A stretch of 64,000 nt of DNA, taken from NCBI RefSeq assembly GCF_900098745.1, contig NZ_FQTT01000001.1:124001-188000 (forward strand), given 5' to 3'. The position numbers and the translations under genes were made by a program. How positions within the stretch are numbered: the stretch's first letter is position 1; every line of letters starts with the position of its first letter. Of this stretch, positions 35,262 through 43,644 are shown in pieces. The notes beneath the pieces are model-generated. The model worked only from the letters and a program-made list of their open reading frames with translations. It made no database searches and had not been told where the DNA came from. The stretch is from Actinomyces glycerinitolerans (GTDB lineage Bacteria; Actinomycetota; Actinomycetes; Actinomycetales; Actinomycetaceae).

Positions 35262-36274
35262 CCGGCCGTCTCCCCACGTCGCAGCACCATGACCAGCAGC
35301 ACCGGCCCGCCGATGAAGGCGGTGACCACGCCCGCCTCAAGTTCGTCGGGGCGGATGACCAGTCGGCCGACGATGTCCGCGGCCAGCAGCAGTATCGGCC
35401 CGGCCACCAGGGAGGCCGCCAGCAGCCGCCGCTGATCGGCCCCCAGGACCAGTCGCAACACATGGGGCACCACCAGCCCGATGAAGGAGATGGGGCCCAC
35501 CGCCGCCGTCGAGGCCCCGCACAGCAGTGTGATGGCGGCCAGGGCGAGCATCCGGGCCCGTCCCAGCCGGGCGCCGAGCGCGGCGGCCTGTTCCTCGCCC
35601 AGGGTCAGCACATTGAGGGTGTGTCCGGAGGCGAGAGCGAGGGCAAGCCCGACCGCGAGGAATGGGGCCACCCAGGCCAGCAGCGTCGCGTCGCGGCCCT
35701 CGAGGGCGCCCACCACCCAGAAGCGGTAGGAGTCGAAGGCGCTGGTGTCGTACATCGTGATGGTGCCGGTGATGGCGTTCAGGCTCGCACCCAGGGCGAT
35801 GCCGGCCAGCACCAGCCGAGCCGGGCCGGCCTCCCCACTGCGACGGGCCATGAGCTGAACCAGGGCGGCGGCCAGTGCCGCACCGGCGAAGGCGAACCAG
35901 AGATAGCCGGACACGGTGGTGATGCCGCCGAGCCAGACGGACAACACCACCGCCAGGGAGGCGCCGGCGTTGACGCCGAGGATGCCGGGCTCGGCCAGCG
36001 GGTTGCGGGTCAGGGCCTGCATCACCACTCCGGCCTCGGCCAGGGCGGCTCCGGTGACGACGGCGAGGGCGGTGCGGGGCAGGCGCAGCCGCCACACGAT
36101 GAGGGAGGCGACCGTGTTGTCGTGGGCGCGCAGCCCTTCCCAGGCCTCGGCGAGGCCGAGCGGCCGGGAGCCGACGGCGAGACTGAGCAGACACAGTGCG
36201 ACGAGTACGCCGATGCCGCCGCACAGCGCCCCCGCGTCCAGGGCGAGGGGACGGAGGCCACTTGCACGGAACAT
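35258..36274 (-). CDS. FecCD-family iron-siderophore ABC permease
   Basis: A 338-residue permease partner. Typical segments are RLPRTALAVVTGAALAEAGV followed by MQALTRNPLAEPGILGVNAG, and LGEEQAAALGARLGRARM. The start ATG (36272-36274) is only 24 bp from the divergent binding-protein ATG, with a DtxR box between. Expression is therefore very likely repressed by iron. Confidence 0.9.
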   Translation of the reverse strand: MFRASGLRPLALDAGALCGGIGVLVALCLLSLAVGSRPLGLAEAWEGLRAHDNTVASLIVWRLRLPRTALAVVTGAALAEAGVVMQALTRNPLAEPGILGVNAGASLAVVLSVWLGGITTVSGYLWFAFAGAALAAALVQLMARRSGEAGPARLVLAGIALGASLNAITGTITMYDTSAFDSYRFWVVGALEGRDATLLAWVAPFLAVGLALALASGHTLNVLTLGEEQAAALGARLGRARMLALAAITLLCGASTAAVGPISFIGLVVPHVLRLVLGADQRRLLAASLVAGPILLLAADIVGRLVIRPDELEAGVVTAFIGGPVLLVMVLRRGETAG

Positions 36275-36280
36275 AGTTCT

Positions 36281-36299
36281 TTAGGATAGCCTCACCGTA
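36281..36299. promoter_or_regulatory. DtxR/IdeR iron box between divergent siderophore-uptake genes
   Basis: TTAGGATAGCCTCACCGTA matches 15 of 19 positions of the consensus TTAGGTTAGCCTAACCTAA. TAGGAT (36282-36287, +) and TATCCT (reverse strand, 36283-36288) can serve as overlapping -10 elements, putting both predicted transcription starts close to the two start codons (36299 + and 36274 -). Confidence 0.75.
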
Positions 36300-37363
36300 T
36301 GAGTTCTCTGTTCTCGCGCCGCACCGCCCTGGGCGTGCTCGGCGCCGCCGTCACCGTCCCCGTCCTCGCCGCCTGCTCCGGCTCCACGACCTCCACCGCG
36401 ACCGGCTCGGCGTCGGCAGACGCCTCCACCGCAGCCGGGGAGGCGGCCAGTACCACCGCGGCGGACGCCACCGTGCCCACCGCGATTCCCGACGGCATGG
36501 GCTCCGGCCAGGGCGACGACGTGTTCCCCCGCACCGTCACCCACTTCCTGGGGGACACCACCGTCGAGGCCGCCCCCGAGCGGGTCGTGATCATCTCCAC
36601 CGGCCAGCTGGACGCCGCCCTGACACTCGGCATCGTCCCGGTCGGCGCCACCTCCGGCGACGGGGCCGGCACCGTCCCCGACTACCTGCCTACCGCCTTC
36701 CCCGACGACGCCGACGCCCTGGCGGCGATCACCGACGTGGGCTCGCGCACCGAGCCGAGCGTGGAGGCGATCGCCAATCTCTCTCCCGACCTGATCCTGA
36801 TGAATATCGCGGGCAAGGACGCCGAGTCCCTGTACGGCTCGCTGAGCGAGATCGCCCCGACCGTCGCCACGCAGGGCACCGGCCAGTACTGGAAGCAGGA
36901 CTTCCTGCTGCTGGCGGACGCCCTGGGCAAGCCGGAGACGGCCCAGGCGTGGCTGGACTCCTTCCACGCCGATGCCGCCTCCGCCGGTGAGGGCATCGCC
37001 GATGACGTGACCGTGTCCCTGCTGCGCAAGAACGGCGACCGCACCCGCATCTTCGGGGCCGTCTCCTTCGCCGGCTCGGTGCTGGCCGACATGGGCGTGG
37101 CCCGCCCGGACACCCAGACCTTCACCGACGACACCTCCATCGACATCTCCGAGGAGCAGCTCGACCAGGCCGACGCCGACTGGATCCTGTTCGGCGTGCA
37201 GGGCGGGGACGAGACGGAGCTGACCGGCATGTCGCTGTGGCCGACGTTGTCGGCGGTGCAGGCCGACCAGGCCGTGCAGGTGGAGGACGACCCCTTCTAC
37301 CTCAACGCCGGCCCGACGGCGGCACGCTTCGTCCTGGACACCGTCACCCAGACGGTGAAGTGA
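36299..37363 (+). CDS. Iron-siderophore-binding lipoprotein
   Basis: A 354-residue extracellular binding protein of the FhuD/FepB class. The signal peptide has twin arginines (FSRRTALGVLGAAVTVPVLA) and the lipobox LAAC. A low-complexity Ser/Thr/Ala linker (about residues 23-60) precedes the mature domain with RVVIISTGQLDAALTLGIVP and GSRTEPSVEAIANLSPDLIL. It delivers ferric siderophore to the divergent FecCD pair. Start ATG 36299 overlaps the iron box. Confidence 0.9.
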   Translation: MSSLFSRRTALGVLGAAVTVPVLAACSGSTTSTATGSASADASTAAGEAASTTAADATVPTAIPDGMGSGQGDDVFPRTVTHFLGDTTVEAAPERVVIISTGQLDAALTLGIVPVGATSGDGAGTVPDYLPTAFPDDADALAAITDVGSRTEPSVEAIANLSPDLILMNIAGKDAESLYGSLSEIAPTVATQGTGQYWKQDFLLLADALGKPETAQAWLDSFHADAASAGEGIADDVTVSLLRKNGDRTRIFGAVSFAGSVLADMGVARPDTQTFTDDTSIDISEEQLDQADADWILFGVQGGDETELTGMSLWPTLSAVQADQAVQVEDDPFYLNAGPTAARFVLDTVTQTVK

Positions 37364-37393
37364 GCACCGCTCACGAGCAGTAGCGCGAACGCC

Positions 37394-38215
37394 GTGCAGA
37401 CTATGGCCGAGACCGCCCCGGGCCGGAGCGTGCTCCAGGCCCGGGGCGTGTGCCTGTCCTACCACCCCGAGCATCCGGTCATCGACGAACTGACCGTGCG
37501 CGTCGAGCCGGGCGCGGTGACCATGATTGTAGGGCCGAACGCCTGCGGGAAGTCCACGCTGCTGCGCGCGCTCAGCCGGGTGCTCGCCCCCACCGCCGGG
37601 CAGGTGCTGCTCGATGGGAAGGACGCCGCTGACATCCGCCCGAAGTCCTTCGCCCGGAAGGTCGGGATGCTCGCCCAGTCCTCGGTCGCCCCCACCGGCA
37701 TCACCGTGCACGAGCTGGTGGCCCGCGGCCGCTATCCCTACCAGTCGCTGCTGCACCAGTGGTCCGAGCAGGACGACGAGGCGGTGACGGCGGCGATGGA
37801 GCGCACGCATGTGGCCGACCTGGCCCGCAGGCGGGTCGCCTCCCTGTCGGGAGGGCAGCGGCAGCGGGTGTGGATAGCCATGGCGCTGGCCCAGCGCACC
37901 GACGTGCTGCTGCTGGACGAGCCCACCACCTACCTGGATCTGGCCCACCAGGTGGACGTGCTGGAGCTGTGCCGGGAGCTGAACGCCGAGCTGGGCACCA
38001 CGATCGTGGCGGTCCTGCACGATTTGAACCAGGCGTGCCGCTACGCGGATCGGATCATCGCCATGCGCTCGGGGCGCATTATGGCCAATGGCACCCCGCG
38101 GGAGGTGGTCACCCCGCAGCTGGTGCAGGAGGTGTTCGGCCTGGAAGTGCACGTGACCCCGGACCCGCTCACGGGCACCCCACTGGTTCTGCCGCTGCCG
38201 CGCAGGAGGCAATAG
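37394..38215 (+). CDS. Iron-siderophore ABC transporter ATP-binding protein (FecE-like)
   Basis: A 273-residue ATPase with Walker A GPNACGKST, signature SLSGGQRQRVWIAMAL, Walker B VLLLDEPTTYLDL and H-loop VLHDLNQ, matching the FecE/FepC group. It is 30 bp downstream of the binding-protein gene in the same operon. GTG 37394 or ATG 37403 could be the start; neither has a strong Shine-Dalgarno, fitting translational read-through from the gene before. Confidence 0.92.
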   Translation: MQTMAETAPGRSVLQARGVCLSYHPEHPVIDELTVRVEPGAVTMIVGPNACGKSTLLRALSRVLAPTAGQVLLDGKDAADIRPKSFARKVGMLAQSSVAPTGITVHELVARGRYPYQSLLHQWSEQDDEAVTAAMERTHVADLARRRVASLSGGQRQRVWIAMALAQRTDVLLLDEPTTYLDLAHQVDVLELCRELNAELGTTIVAVLHDLNQACRYADRIIAMRSGRIMANGTPREVVTPQLVQEVFGLEVHVTPDPLTGTPLVLPLPRRRQ

Positions 38216-38234
38216 TCGGCAGGCGCGGCGGCGT

Positions 38235-38263
38235 GTCGCCAGGCCCTGGCAATACCTGGCGAC
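38235..38263 (+). terminator. Hairpin after the siderophore-uptake operon
   Basis: GTCGCCAGG (38235-38243) pairs with CCTGGCGAC (38255-38263) around an 11-nt loop, 20 bp after the ATPase stop. GGTTTTAACC follows at 38276-38285. Confidence 0.55.
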
Positions 38264-38348
38264 GGACGCCGGGACGGTTTTAACCTTGTCGGCGAGGAAC
38301 AACCGATGCGGGTTGTCCGCCCGCATCATCCCGAATCGAGGAGTATTC

Positions 38349-39395
38349 GTGACCGCCACAACCCTGCCCGACACCATGCGCGCCGTCATCATGCGCGGAC
38401 CCGGCGACGTCGTCGTCGAGGACGTGGAGGTGCCCCGCGTGGTCAAGCCCACCGACGTCGTCATCAAGCTGGCCGCCGCCTGCATCTGCGGCTCCGACCT
38501 GTGGCCCTACCGGGGCCTGGAGCCGGTGGAGAACCGCCCCATGGGGCACGAGTACGTCGGCACCATCGTGGAGGCCGGCGACGAGGTGAAGACCCTCAAG
38601 GTCGGCGACTTCGTGATCGGCTCCTTCATGCTCTCGGACGGCACCTGTGAGATCTGCCAGGCCGGCTACCCGTCCCGCTGCGCCAACGCCGGCTCCTACA
38701 CCGGCTCCCAGGCGCAGTACATGCGCGTGGAGTTGGCCGACGGCTCACTGGTGGCCGTACCCGGCGGGGAGCCCGACGACCCCGACCGCCTGGCCGACTA
38801 CCTGGCCGCCTCCGACGTGCTGGGCACCGGCTGGTTCGGTGCGGTGGCCGCCGAGGCCGGACCGGGCAAGACCATCGCCGTCGTCGGCGACGGCGCCGTG
38901 GGCCTGTCCGCGGTGCTGGCCGCCAAGGCGCTCGGCGCCGAGAAGGTCATCGCCTTCTCCCGCCACGAGGACCGGGCCGCCCTGGCGCGCGAGTTCGGCG
39001 CCGACGTCGTCATCGCCGAGCGCGGCGAGGAGGGCGCGGCCAAGGTCAAGGAGCTGACCGGCGGCTACGGCGCCCACGGCGTGGTCGAGGCGGTCGGCAA
39101 CCAGGTCTCCATGGACCAGGCCATCGCCTCCTGCCGGCCCGGCGGTTACGTCGGCTTCGTCGGCGTGGGCCACGATCAGCAGATCGACGGCACCGGCCTG
39201 TTCTTCGCCGAGGTGCACCTGCACGGCGGCCCCGCCCCGGTGCGCCGCTTCCTGCCCGACCTGATCAGGCGCATCCAGGCCGACGAGATCCACCCCGGCA
39301 AGGTCTTCACCACCCGCATTCCGCTCGACGACGCCGCCGAGGGCTACAAGGCCATGGACGAGCGCCGCGAGATCAAGGTCCTGCTCGAGGTCTGA
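38349..39395 (+). CDS. Zinc-dependent alcohol dehydrogenase family protein
   Basis: A 348-residue medium-chain dehydrogenase. The catalytic zinc ligands are in [12 protein letters not shown] and MGHEYVGTI. The structural-zinc lobe is partly kept ([12 protein letters not shown], three cysteines). The Rossmann motif is [20 protein letters not shown]. The GTG at 38349 has GAGGAG five bases upstream, while the frame further up lacks support. It is followed after 4 bp by an acetyltransferase gene. The substrate is unknown; related proteins act on polyols or glutathione-independent aldehydes. Confidence 0.88.
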   Translation: MTATTLPDTMRAVIMRGPGDVVVEDVEVPRVVKPTDVVIKLAAACICGSDLWPYRGLEPVENRPMGHEYVGTIVEAGDEVKTLKVGDFVIGSFMLSDGTCEICQAGYPSRCANAGSYTGSQAQYMRVELADGSLVAVPGGEPDDPDRLADYLAASDVLGTGWFGAVAAEAGPGKTIAVVGDGAVGLSAVLAAKALGAEKVIAFSRHEDRAALAREFGADVVIAERGEEGAAKVKELTGGYGAHGVVEAVGNQVSMDQAIASCRPGGYVGFVGVGHDQQIDGTGLFFAEVHLHGGPAPVRRFLPDLIRRIQADEIHPGKVFTTRIPLDDAAEGYKAMDERREIKVLLEV

Positions 39396-39399
39396 GCCG

Positions 39400-40053
39400 A
39401 TGGCATCCGCGGCTCAACCGCCGGACGCGGCGCCGTCGTCGGGCATGCAGCCCGGCGGCGGCGCCGTCCTCGGCCCGCAGGATCTTGTGGCCCACACGGC
39501 CGCGGGACTGCCGATCACGTCTGACTCGCCGCTGAAGGGCGTTTCCGGCCGGACGATGCAGGAGGCCCTGCGGGTGACGGCCGAGCTCAACGGGGCCTAC
39601 CACTCCCCCGCCGAGATTCAGGAGCTCTTCGCGCGCCTGACCGGCACGCCGGTGAACCGGACGCTGGGCCTGGTGCCCCCGTTCCACACGGACTTCGGCC
39701 GCAACATACGTATCGGCCGCAATGTCTTCATCAACGCCGGCTGCTGCTTCCAGGACCAGGGCGGCATCAGCATCGGCAACCGGGTGCTGATCGGCCATCG
39801 CGTGGTGCTGGCGACCCTCAACCATGCCGAGCCCGTGGCCGAGCGCGGCACGCTGCTGCCCGCCCCCATCAGCATCGGCGACGACGTGTGGATCGGGGCG
39901 GGCGCCGTCGTCTGCCCGGGGGTGAGTATCGGGACCGGTGCGATCGTGGCCGCCGGGGCGGTGGTCACCCGGGATGTGCCCGCGGGCGTTGTGGTGGGCG
40001 GCGTGCCCGCCCGGGTACTGCGCGAGGTGAAAACGGAGTCGGATACGCAATGA
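39400..40053 (+). CDS. Left-handed beta-helix acetyltransferase (maltose/galactoside O-acetyltransferase-like)
   Basis: A 217-residue hexapeptide-repeat transferase. An N-terminal helical segment ([20 protein letters not shown]) is typical of the LacA/Maa family. The beta-helix follows ([40 protein letters not shown]), and the terminal repeat is [20 protein letters not shown]. The catalytic His is in TLNHAEP. An extra 30 residues at the N-terminus are low-complexity. The acceptor sugar is unknown. It is probably co-transcribed with the dehydrogenase. Confidence 0.88.
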   Translation: MASAAQPPDAAPSSGMQPGGGAVLGPQDLVAHTAAGLPITSDSPLKGVSGRTMQEALRVTAELNGAYHSPAEIQELFARLTGTPVNRTLGLVPPFHTDFGRNIRIGRNVFINAGCCFQDQGGISIGNRVLIGHRVVLATLNHAEPVAERGTLLPAPISIGDDVWIGAGAVVCPGVSIGTGAIVAAGAVVTRDVPAGVVVGGVPARVLREVKTESDTQ

Positions 40054-40079
40054 CGGTTTGTTGGAGTACTTCGTAGACT
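40050..40079 (+). promoter_or_regulatory. Promoter of the MNT/HEPN pair (predicted leaderless)
   Basis: ATGACG (40050-40055), 18 bp, TAGACT (40074-40079). The antitoxin ATG at 40086 lies at the expected transcription start, and no Shine-Dalgarno is present. Confidence 0.4.
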
Positions 40080-40085
40080 GGGTGT

Positions 40086-40391
40086 ATGACGATCGCAGAA
40101 GTTTCCGACGTTGATCTGAAGCGTCTTGGCGAATTGTGTCAGCGCTTCGGCATCGCGACCCTGGATGTTTTCGGGTCGGTTGCGCGTGGAGAGGCCAGTT
40201 CTTCCAGCGACGTCGACCTGCTCTACCAGCTTCAGCCCGGCCGGAGCCTCGGATGGGAGATCGAAGACCTGTCCGACGAACTCGCCACCCTGTTCGGACG
40301 GCCGGTGGATCTGGTTTCCCGCCGCTCCCTACACCCACTCATCCGAGAGCAGGTTCTTGCCGACGCGGAGACACTCTATGCCGCGGCCTGA
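40086..40391 (+). CDS. mntA: MNT-family nucleotidyltransferase antitoxin (MntA-like)
   Basis: A 101-residue minimal nucleotidyltransferase. The signature GSX10DXD is complete (GSVARGEASSSSDVDLL), with a third acidic residue in PVDLVSRRS. In characterised MntA/HepT pairs this protein transfers AMP to a tyrosine of the HEPN toxin and so silences it. The stop overlaps the HEPN start by 14 bp, ensuring coupled translation. No Shine-Dalgarno precedes ATG 40086. Confidence 0.9.
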   Translation: MTIAEVSDVDLKRLGELCQRFGIATLDVFGSVARGEASSSSDVDLLYQLQPGRSLGWEIEDLSDELATLFGRPVDLVSRRSLHPLIREQVLADAETLYAAA

Positions 40392-40722
40392 CGATCTCTT
40401 CCTTCACGAGATGCGGGACGCCGTGTCACGGATACACCAGGTCATCGGACACTTCAGCACCGAGGAGATCACCGCTGATCCGCTGCGGACCGACGCGCTG
40501 ATGTGGAACTACACGGTACTAGGCGAAGCGGCAAACAAGGTCTCCCGGGGTTTTCGCGAGGCCCATCCAGAGATTGTCTGGCATCGCCCCATCGGTCTGC
40601 GCAACCGGATCATCCACGGATACTGGTCGATCGACATTGACGTGCTCGTCACGACCGCGCAGCGCGACCTGCCCGACTTGGCCCAGCGCCTGGACAAGCT
40701 CCTCAGCGCCGAGCATCGTTAG
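40378..40722 (+). CDS. hepT: HEPN-family toxin (HepT-like RNase)
   Basis: A 114-residue HEPN (DUF86) protein. The RNase motif RX4H continues to the AMPylated tyrosine (RX4HXY; here RNRIIHGYW near residue 78). An N-terminal helix (FLHEMRDAVSRIHQVIGHFS) and the central LMWNYTVLGEAANKVSRGFR are typical. It probably cleaves RNA when not AMPylated by its partner. Longer frames starting inside the antitoxin gene are rejected because ATG 40378 gives the family-standard length. Confidence 0.9.
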   Translation: MPRPDDLFLHEMRDAVSRIHQVIGHFSTEEITADPLRTDALMWNYTVLGEAANKVSRGFREAHPEIVWHRPIGLRNRIIHGYWSIDIDVLVTTAQRDLPDLAQRLDKLLSAEHR

Positions 40723-40959
40723 CCAGCCAGTCCTTGTCGTACGCGTGCCAGTAACCTAGCGAGCTTAAGCCGGCTCTTCGTGTTTGGGAGTGTGGCGGGC
40801 TGAACCCACCGACACCAAGCGCTCAAACACCTTCTTGCTCGAGCGTGCTGAGCGCGCCGCCGCGGCGTGAGCGCCGGGGCCGGAGTCGGAGCGATCCTCG
40901 CTGAGGCATGAGGCATTGAGACGCGACGACACCCGTGGAGACTGCTGGTCTTCAACGTG
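40723..40959. other. Gene-free segment upstream of the catabolic cluster
   Basis: No supported gene, array or strong hairpin. A short reverse-strand open stretch (about 40765-40900) encodes SSKKVFERLVSVGSARHTPK, which I do not recognise and which has no start or Shine-Dalgarno. Confidence 0.4.
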
Positions 40960-41018
40960 TTGACACTGTTGGAGGAGCATGACTATCCTTAATGCAACCG
41001 ATCTCAGCAATCGATCTC
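40960..41018 (+). promoter_or_regulatory. Promoter and tandem operator P1 of the catabolic cluster
   Basis: TTGACA (40960-40965), 18 bp, TATCCT (40984-40989). Four bases later begins TGCAACCGATC, part of two tandem 13-mers matching GCAAYCGRTCTCA. The same promoter-operator arrangement is found at 47752-47811. The LacI-family gene at 42110 in this operon is the likely binder. Confidence 0.7.
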
Positions 41019-41035
41019 GAAGAGGAGCGATCGCG

Positions 41036-41101
41036 GTGTCGGTCGAGCTGTACGACCTTTCCTGCCCGGCCGCCGGTAACCCTCGCAGGTCCATGCGCTG
41101 A
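41036..41101 (+). CDS. Possible leader peptide (21 residues)
   Basis: GTG 41036 opens a 21-codon frame ending TGA 41099-41101, encoding a peptide that begins VSVELYDLSCPAAG and ends RRSMR. AGAGGAG lies eight bases upstream. It sits in the otherwise unexplained 140-nt leader between promoter P1 and the first oxidoreductase gene. It could be a regulatory uORF or a chance frame. Confidence 0.35.
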   Translation: MSVELYDLSCPAAGNPRRSMR

Positions 41102-41136
41102 GCCCGAAGCACCAACCGAAGGCATGGTGATGACAT

Positions 41137-42135
41137 ATGGACAAGGCCCGAACCCTTGTTCTGGGAGCCTCCCACTGGCATGTACCCCTGTATGCCGAAA
41201 GAATCGCTGTCCGGCATAACGTCATCGGATTGTCCGATCCGGACACCCGGCTGGTCCAAGACCTGACGAATCTGTGGGGAGCGCCCGTCTACACCGACTG
41301 GCGCCGGATGATCGATGAGTCGATAGACATCGATCTCGCCTATGTCTTCGTTCCACACTCGCAGATGAAACAGGCCTGCTTGGCTCTCATCGAGCGCGGG
41401 GTCGCGATCGTCGTCGAAAAACCCGCAGGCGTCTCTCCGGACGAACTACGCGACATCAAGCACGCCGCCAAGGCCGCCGACGTCCCGATCGCAATTCCCT
41501 TGGTCCAGCGGGGAGGTCCCGTCGACCTGTGGCTGTCAAAGGCCGGTCGCTCGGTGTACGAGTCGGTGCAGTTCATCGCCGGTCCTCCTTCGCGCTATGA
41601 GGAAGCCAGCCCCTGGATGCTTGACGCCGCCCAGTCCGGTGGCGGCTGCACGGTCAACCTCGCTCCCCACTTCGTAGACCTCTTCCTCCAATCCGCGCAG
41701 GCCGAGGAGGCCTCGGTCGTCGCCGCGATGTCATCGGCACTGCACGGCACCGGCGTCGAGGACTACTCCGCGATGACGATCCGCACCCGCGACGGGCGCA
41801 TCGCGACGATCGAAACGGGATACGCCTTCCCGTCCTCTCCGCTCAAGCGGCACTGTTCCTACGTCCGCATCGGCACGCACGGAACGGCGAGCATCTGGTC
41901 CGATGGACGCGCCTCCTTCACCTCGGCAGGCGGGGCAACCGAGACCTCGGAGTTCGACGTCGACTCTGATCCGCTGTACCCCGTGTTCGTCGATAATGTC
42001 GCCGAGCGGTTGGATCGTGGATTCGAGGGCCTCCCGACGATTGATGATCTCGAGAAGACCATGTCTCTGATCTGGCTGGCTTATGACTACAGCCGACGAG
42101 GAGACAGCAATGACAAGCAGCACCCCGAGCATTGA
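41137..42135 (+). CDS. Gfo/Idh/MocA-family oxidoreductase
   Basis: A 332-residue NAD(P)-dependent dehydrogenase, probably acting on a cyclic sugar or polyol. The Rossmann strand is TLVLGASHWHVPLYAERIAV, with a GASHWH variant of the usual GxGxxG. The conserved EKP motif (AIVVEKPAGVS) carries the catalytic lysine. The C-terminal sheet includes GGGCTVNLAPHFVDLFLQ, with the usual His. It is the first gene of the + operon and overlaps the LacI gene by 26 bp. Confidence 0.88.
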   Translation: MDKARTLVLGASHWHVPLYAERIAVRHNVIGLSDPDTRLVQDLTNLWGAPVYTDWRRMIDESIDIDLAYVFVPHSQMKQACLALIERGVAIVVEKPAGVSPDELRDIKHAAKAADVPIAIPLVQRGGPVDLWLSKAGRSVYESVQFIAGPPSRYEEASPWMLDAAQSGGGCTVNLAPHFVDLFLQSAQAEEASVVAAMSSALHGTGVEDYSAMTIRTRDGRIATIETGYAFPSSPLKRHCSYVRIGTHGTASIWSDGRASFTSAGGATETSEFDVDSDPLYPVFVDNVAERLDRGFEGLPTIDDLEKTMSLIWLAYDYSRRGDSNDKQHPEH

Positions 42136-43108
42136 CGATGTCGCAGCAGCAGCCGGTGTTCACCGATCGACCGTGTCACGCACATTCTCGCGTCCGGAAG
42201 CCGTCAAGCAGTCCACCCGCGAGCATGTGCTCCGCGTGGCCGAGGAACTGGGGTACAAGATGAGTCCCCTGGCCCAGGCCCTCCGGACGAAGACCAGCAC
42301 CTTGGTGCCCCTCCTCGTCCCCGACATCACCAACCCGTACTTCGCGGAGCTGGCCAAAGCCATGACGGCTGCCGCTGATGAACGCGGATACCAATTGGTC
42401 CTGTGCGTCACCGGCAACGACCCCACGGCAGAGACGCGCTATCTCGAGGCGATGCGATCGATGTACGCCCCCTTCGCGATCATCGCACCCTACTCCCACG
42501 AGTACCCCGACGGCGCTCGTATCGCCGGATTCGGACGCCACGGCGTCATAATCGACCGGGGCGAAGGCACGGACGGGGTCTCCACCGTCAGCCTCGACAA
42601 CGCTCGGGGAATCGCCCTGGCGTTGGAACACCTTTGCGAACTCGGGCATACGGCGATCGCATACGTCTCGGGACTTGCCGGCACTCGCACCGCAGCCGAT
42701 CGGCGTCAGGCATATCTCACCCTCTCCAAGGAACGCGGCTTGGTGCCCTGCGAGCTGTCCGCGACCCCGGGCGCCGACCTCGGCGAGTCCGTAGCCGACC
42801 AGATCCTGGTGATGCAGGAGCGTCCCACCGCCCTTATCGCGGGCAACGACCTCGTCGCATTTCGGCTCATCAGCGCGCTCGGCACGCGTGGGATTCGCGT
42901 TCCCGAGGACATCTCCGTCACCGGCTTCGACGGACTACCGCTGGGTGCCTCGTTCAACCCGCCGCTCACATCAGTGCGCCAGCCCATCACGGAGATGGGC
43001 GCCACCGCCCTGGCCGTCGCCCAGAGAGTGGCGGAAGGCGCGCCGGTCGAGCATGTAGTACTCGAACCAGATCTGCTCATCCGCTCATCGACAAGGAGGA
43101 TTTCATGA
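42110..43108 (+). CDS. LacI-family transcriptional regulator of the catabolic cluster
   Basis: A 332-residue repressor. The helix-turn-helix is SIDDVAAAAGVHRSTVSRTF, followed by the hinge AEELGYKMSPLAQALRTKTS. The effector domain is complete (LVPLLVPDITNPYFAELAKA, then GFDGLPLGASFNPPLTSVRQ). ATG 42110 has GAGGAG seven bases upstream. Lying second in the operon it should autoregulate, binding the tandem sites at 40993-41018 and 47784-47811. The inducer is presumably the substrate or an early intermediate. Confidence 0.92.
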   Translation: MTSSTPSIDDVAAAAGVHRSTVSRTFSRPEAVKQSTREHVLRVAEELGYKMSPLAQALRTKTSTLVPLLVPDITNPYFAELAKAMTAAADERGYQLVLCVTGNDPTAETRYLEAMRSMYAPFAIIAPYSHEYPDGARIAGFGRHGVIIDRGEGTDGVSTVSLDNARGIALALEHLCELGHTAIAYVSGLAGTRTAADRRQAYLTLSKERGLVPCELSATPGADLGESVADQILVMQERPTALIAGNDLVAFRLISALGTRGIRVPEDISVTGFDGLPLGASFNPPLTSVRQPITEMGATALAVAQRVAEGAPVEHVVLEPDLLIRSSTRRIS

Positions 43109-43641
43109 CCGATCGGCTCATGCCCGGTCTGCAGTACGTGGATCACGCCGCCTTCACCGTGCCCAACCTCAATGAAGCCGTGGACTTCTTCGTCGAAGTG
43201 CTCGGCGCCGAGGAACTCTACCGCTCGCAGCGCGGCCCGGATGGGGACTACATGTCCGTGAACTTCGACGTCCCCGACGATGCTTCGCTGACCCTTGCCA
43301 TGCTCCGCCTGCCCCCGAACCTCAATGTCGAACTCTTCGAGTGGCAGGCCGATGGCCAGCGTACCGAGCATCCCCGGCACTGCGACCGGGGCGGCCACCA
43401 CCTGTGCTTCGTCGTCGATGACGTCGATGCAGCAGTGGCTCATCTGAAGACCATCGAGGGGGTGCGCATCCTCGGCGAGCGCAAGGAGGTTGGAGCCGAT
43501 AGTCCCCTGGTCGCCGGAAACCGTTGGATTTACTTGGTCACTCCGTGGGGGCTCCTCATGGAACTCGTGGACCGTTCCCGCGTCGCCAATCCCCCGCACT
43601 TCGTCGGCCCTGCCGACTGGACCTCCCCGAAGGAGCAATGA
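43105..43641 (+). CDS. VOC-superfamily (glyoxalase/dioxygenase-like) metalloprotein
   Basis: A 178-residue protein with two beta-alpha-beta-beta-beta modules. The metal ligands appear as His (YVDHAAFTVPNLNEAVDFFV), His (GGHHLCFVVDDVDAA) and Glu (LLMELVDRS). VOC enzymes include lactoylglutathione lyases, epimerases and dioxygenases; which applies here is open. ATG 43105 overlaps the LacI stop (ATGA) with AAGGAGG upstream. In some pathways, such as the 3-dehydroshikimate dehydratase QsuB, a VOC domain is fused to a TIM-barrel isomerase-like domain like the next gene. Confidence 0.85.
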   Translation: MTDRLMPGLQYVDHAAFTVPNLNEAVDFFVEVLGAEELYRSQRGPDGDYMSVNFDVPDDASLTLAMLRLPPNLNVELFEWQADGQRTEHPRHCDRGGHHLCFVVDDVDAAVAHLKTIEGVRILGERKEVGADSPLVAGNRWIYLVTPWGLLMELVDRSRVANPPHFVGPADWTSPKEQ

Positions 43642-43644
43642 ACC

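Noticed and set aside
36281-38485. Long reverse-strand open frame (734 codons) opposite the siderophore genes
   Set aside because: It is antisense to two well-supported genes. Its composition (Gly/Gln/Val/His-rich) is typical of high-GC antisense frames and no family motif is visible.
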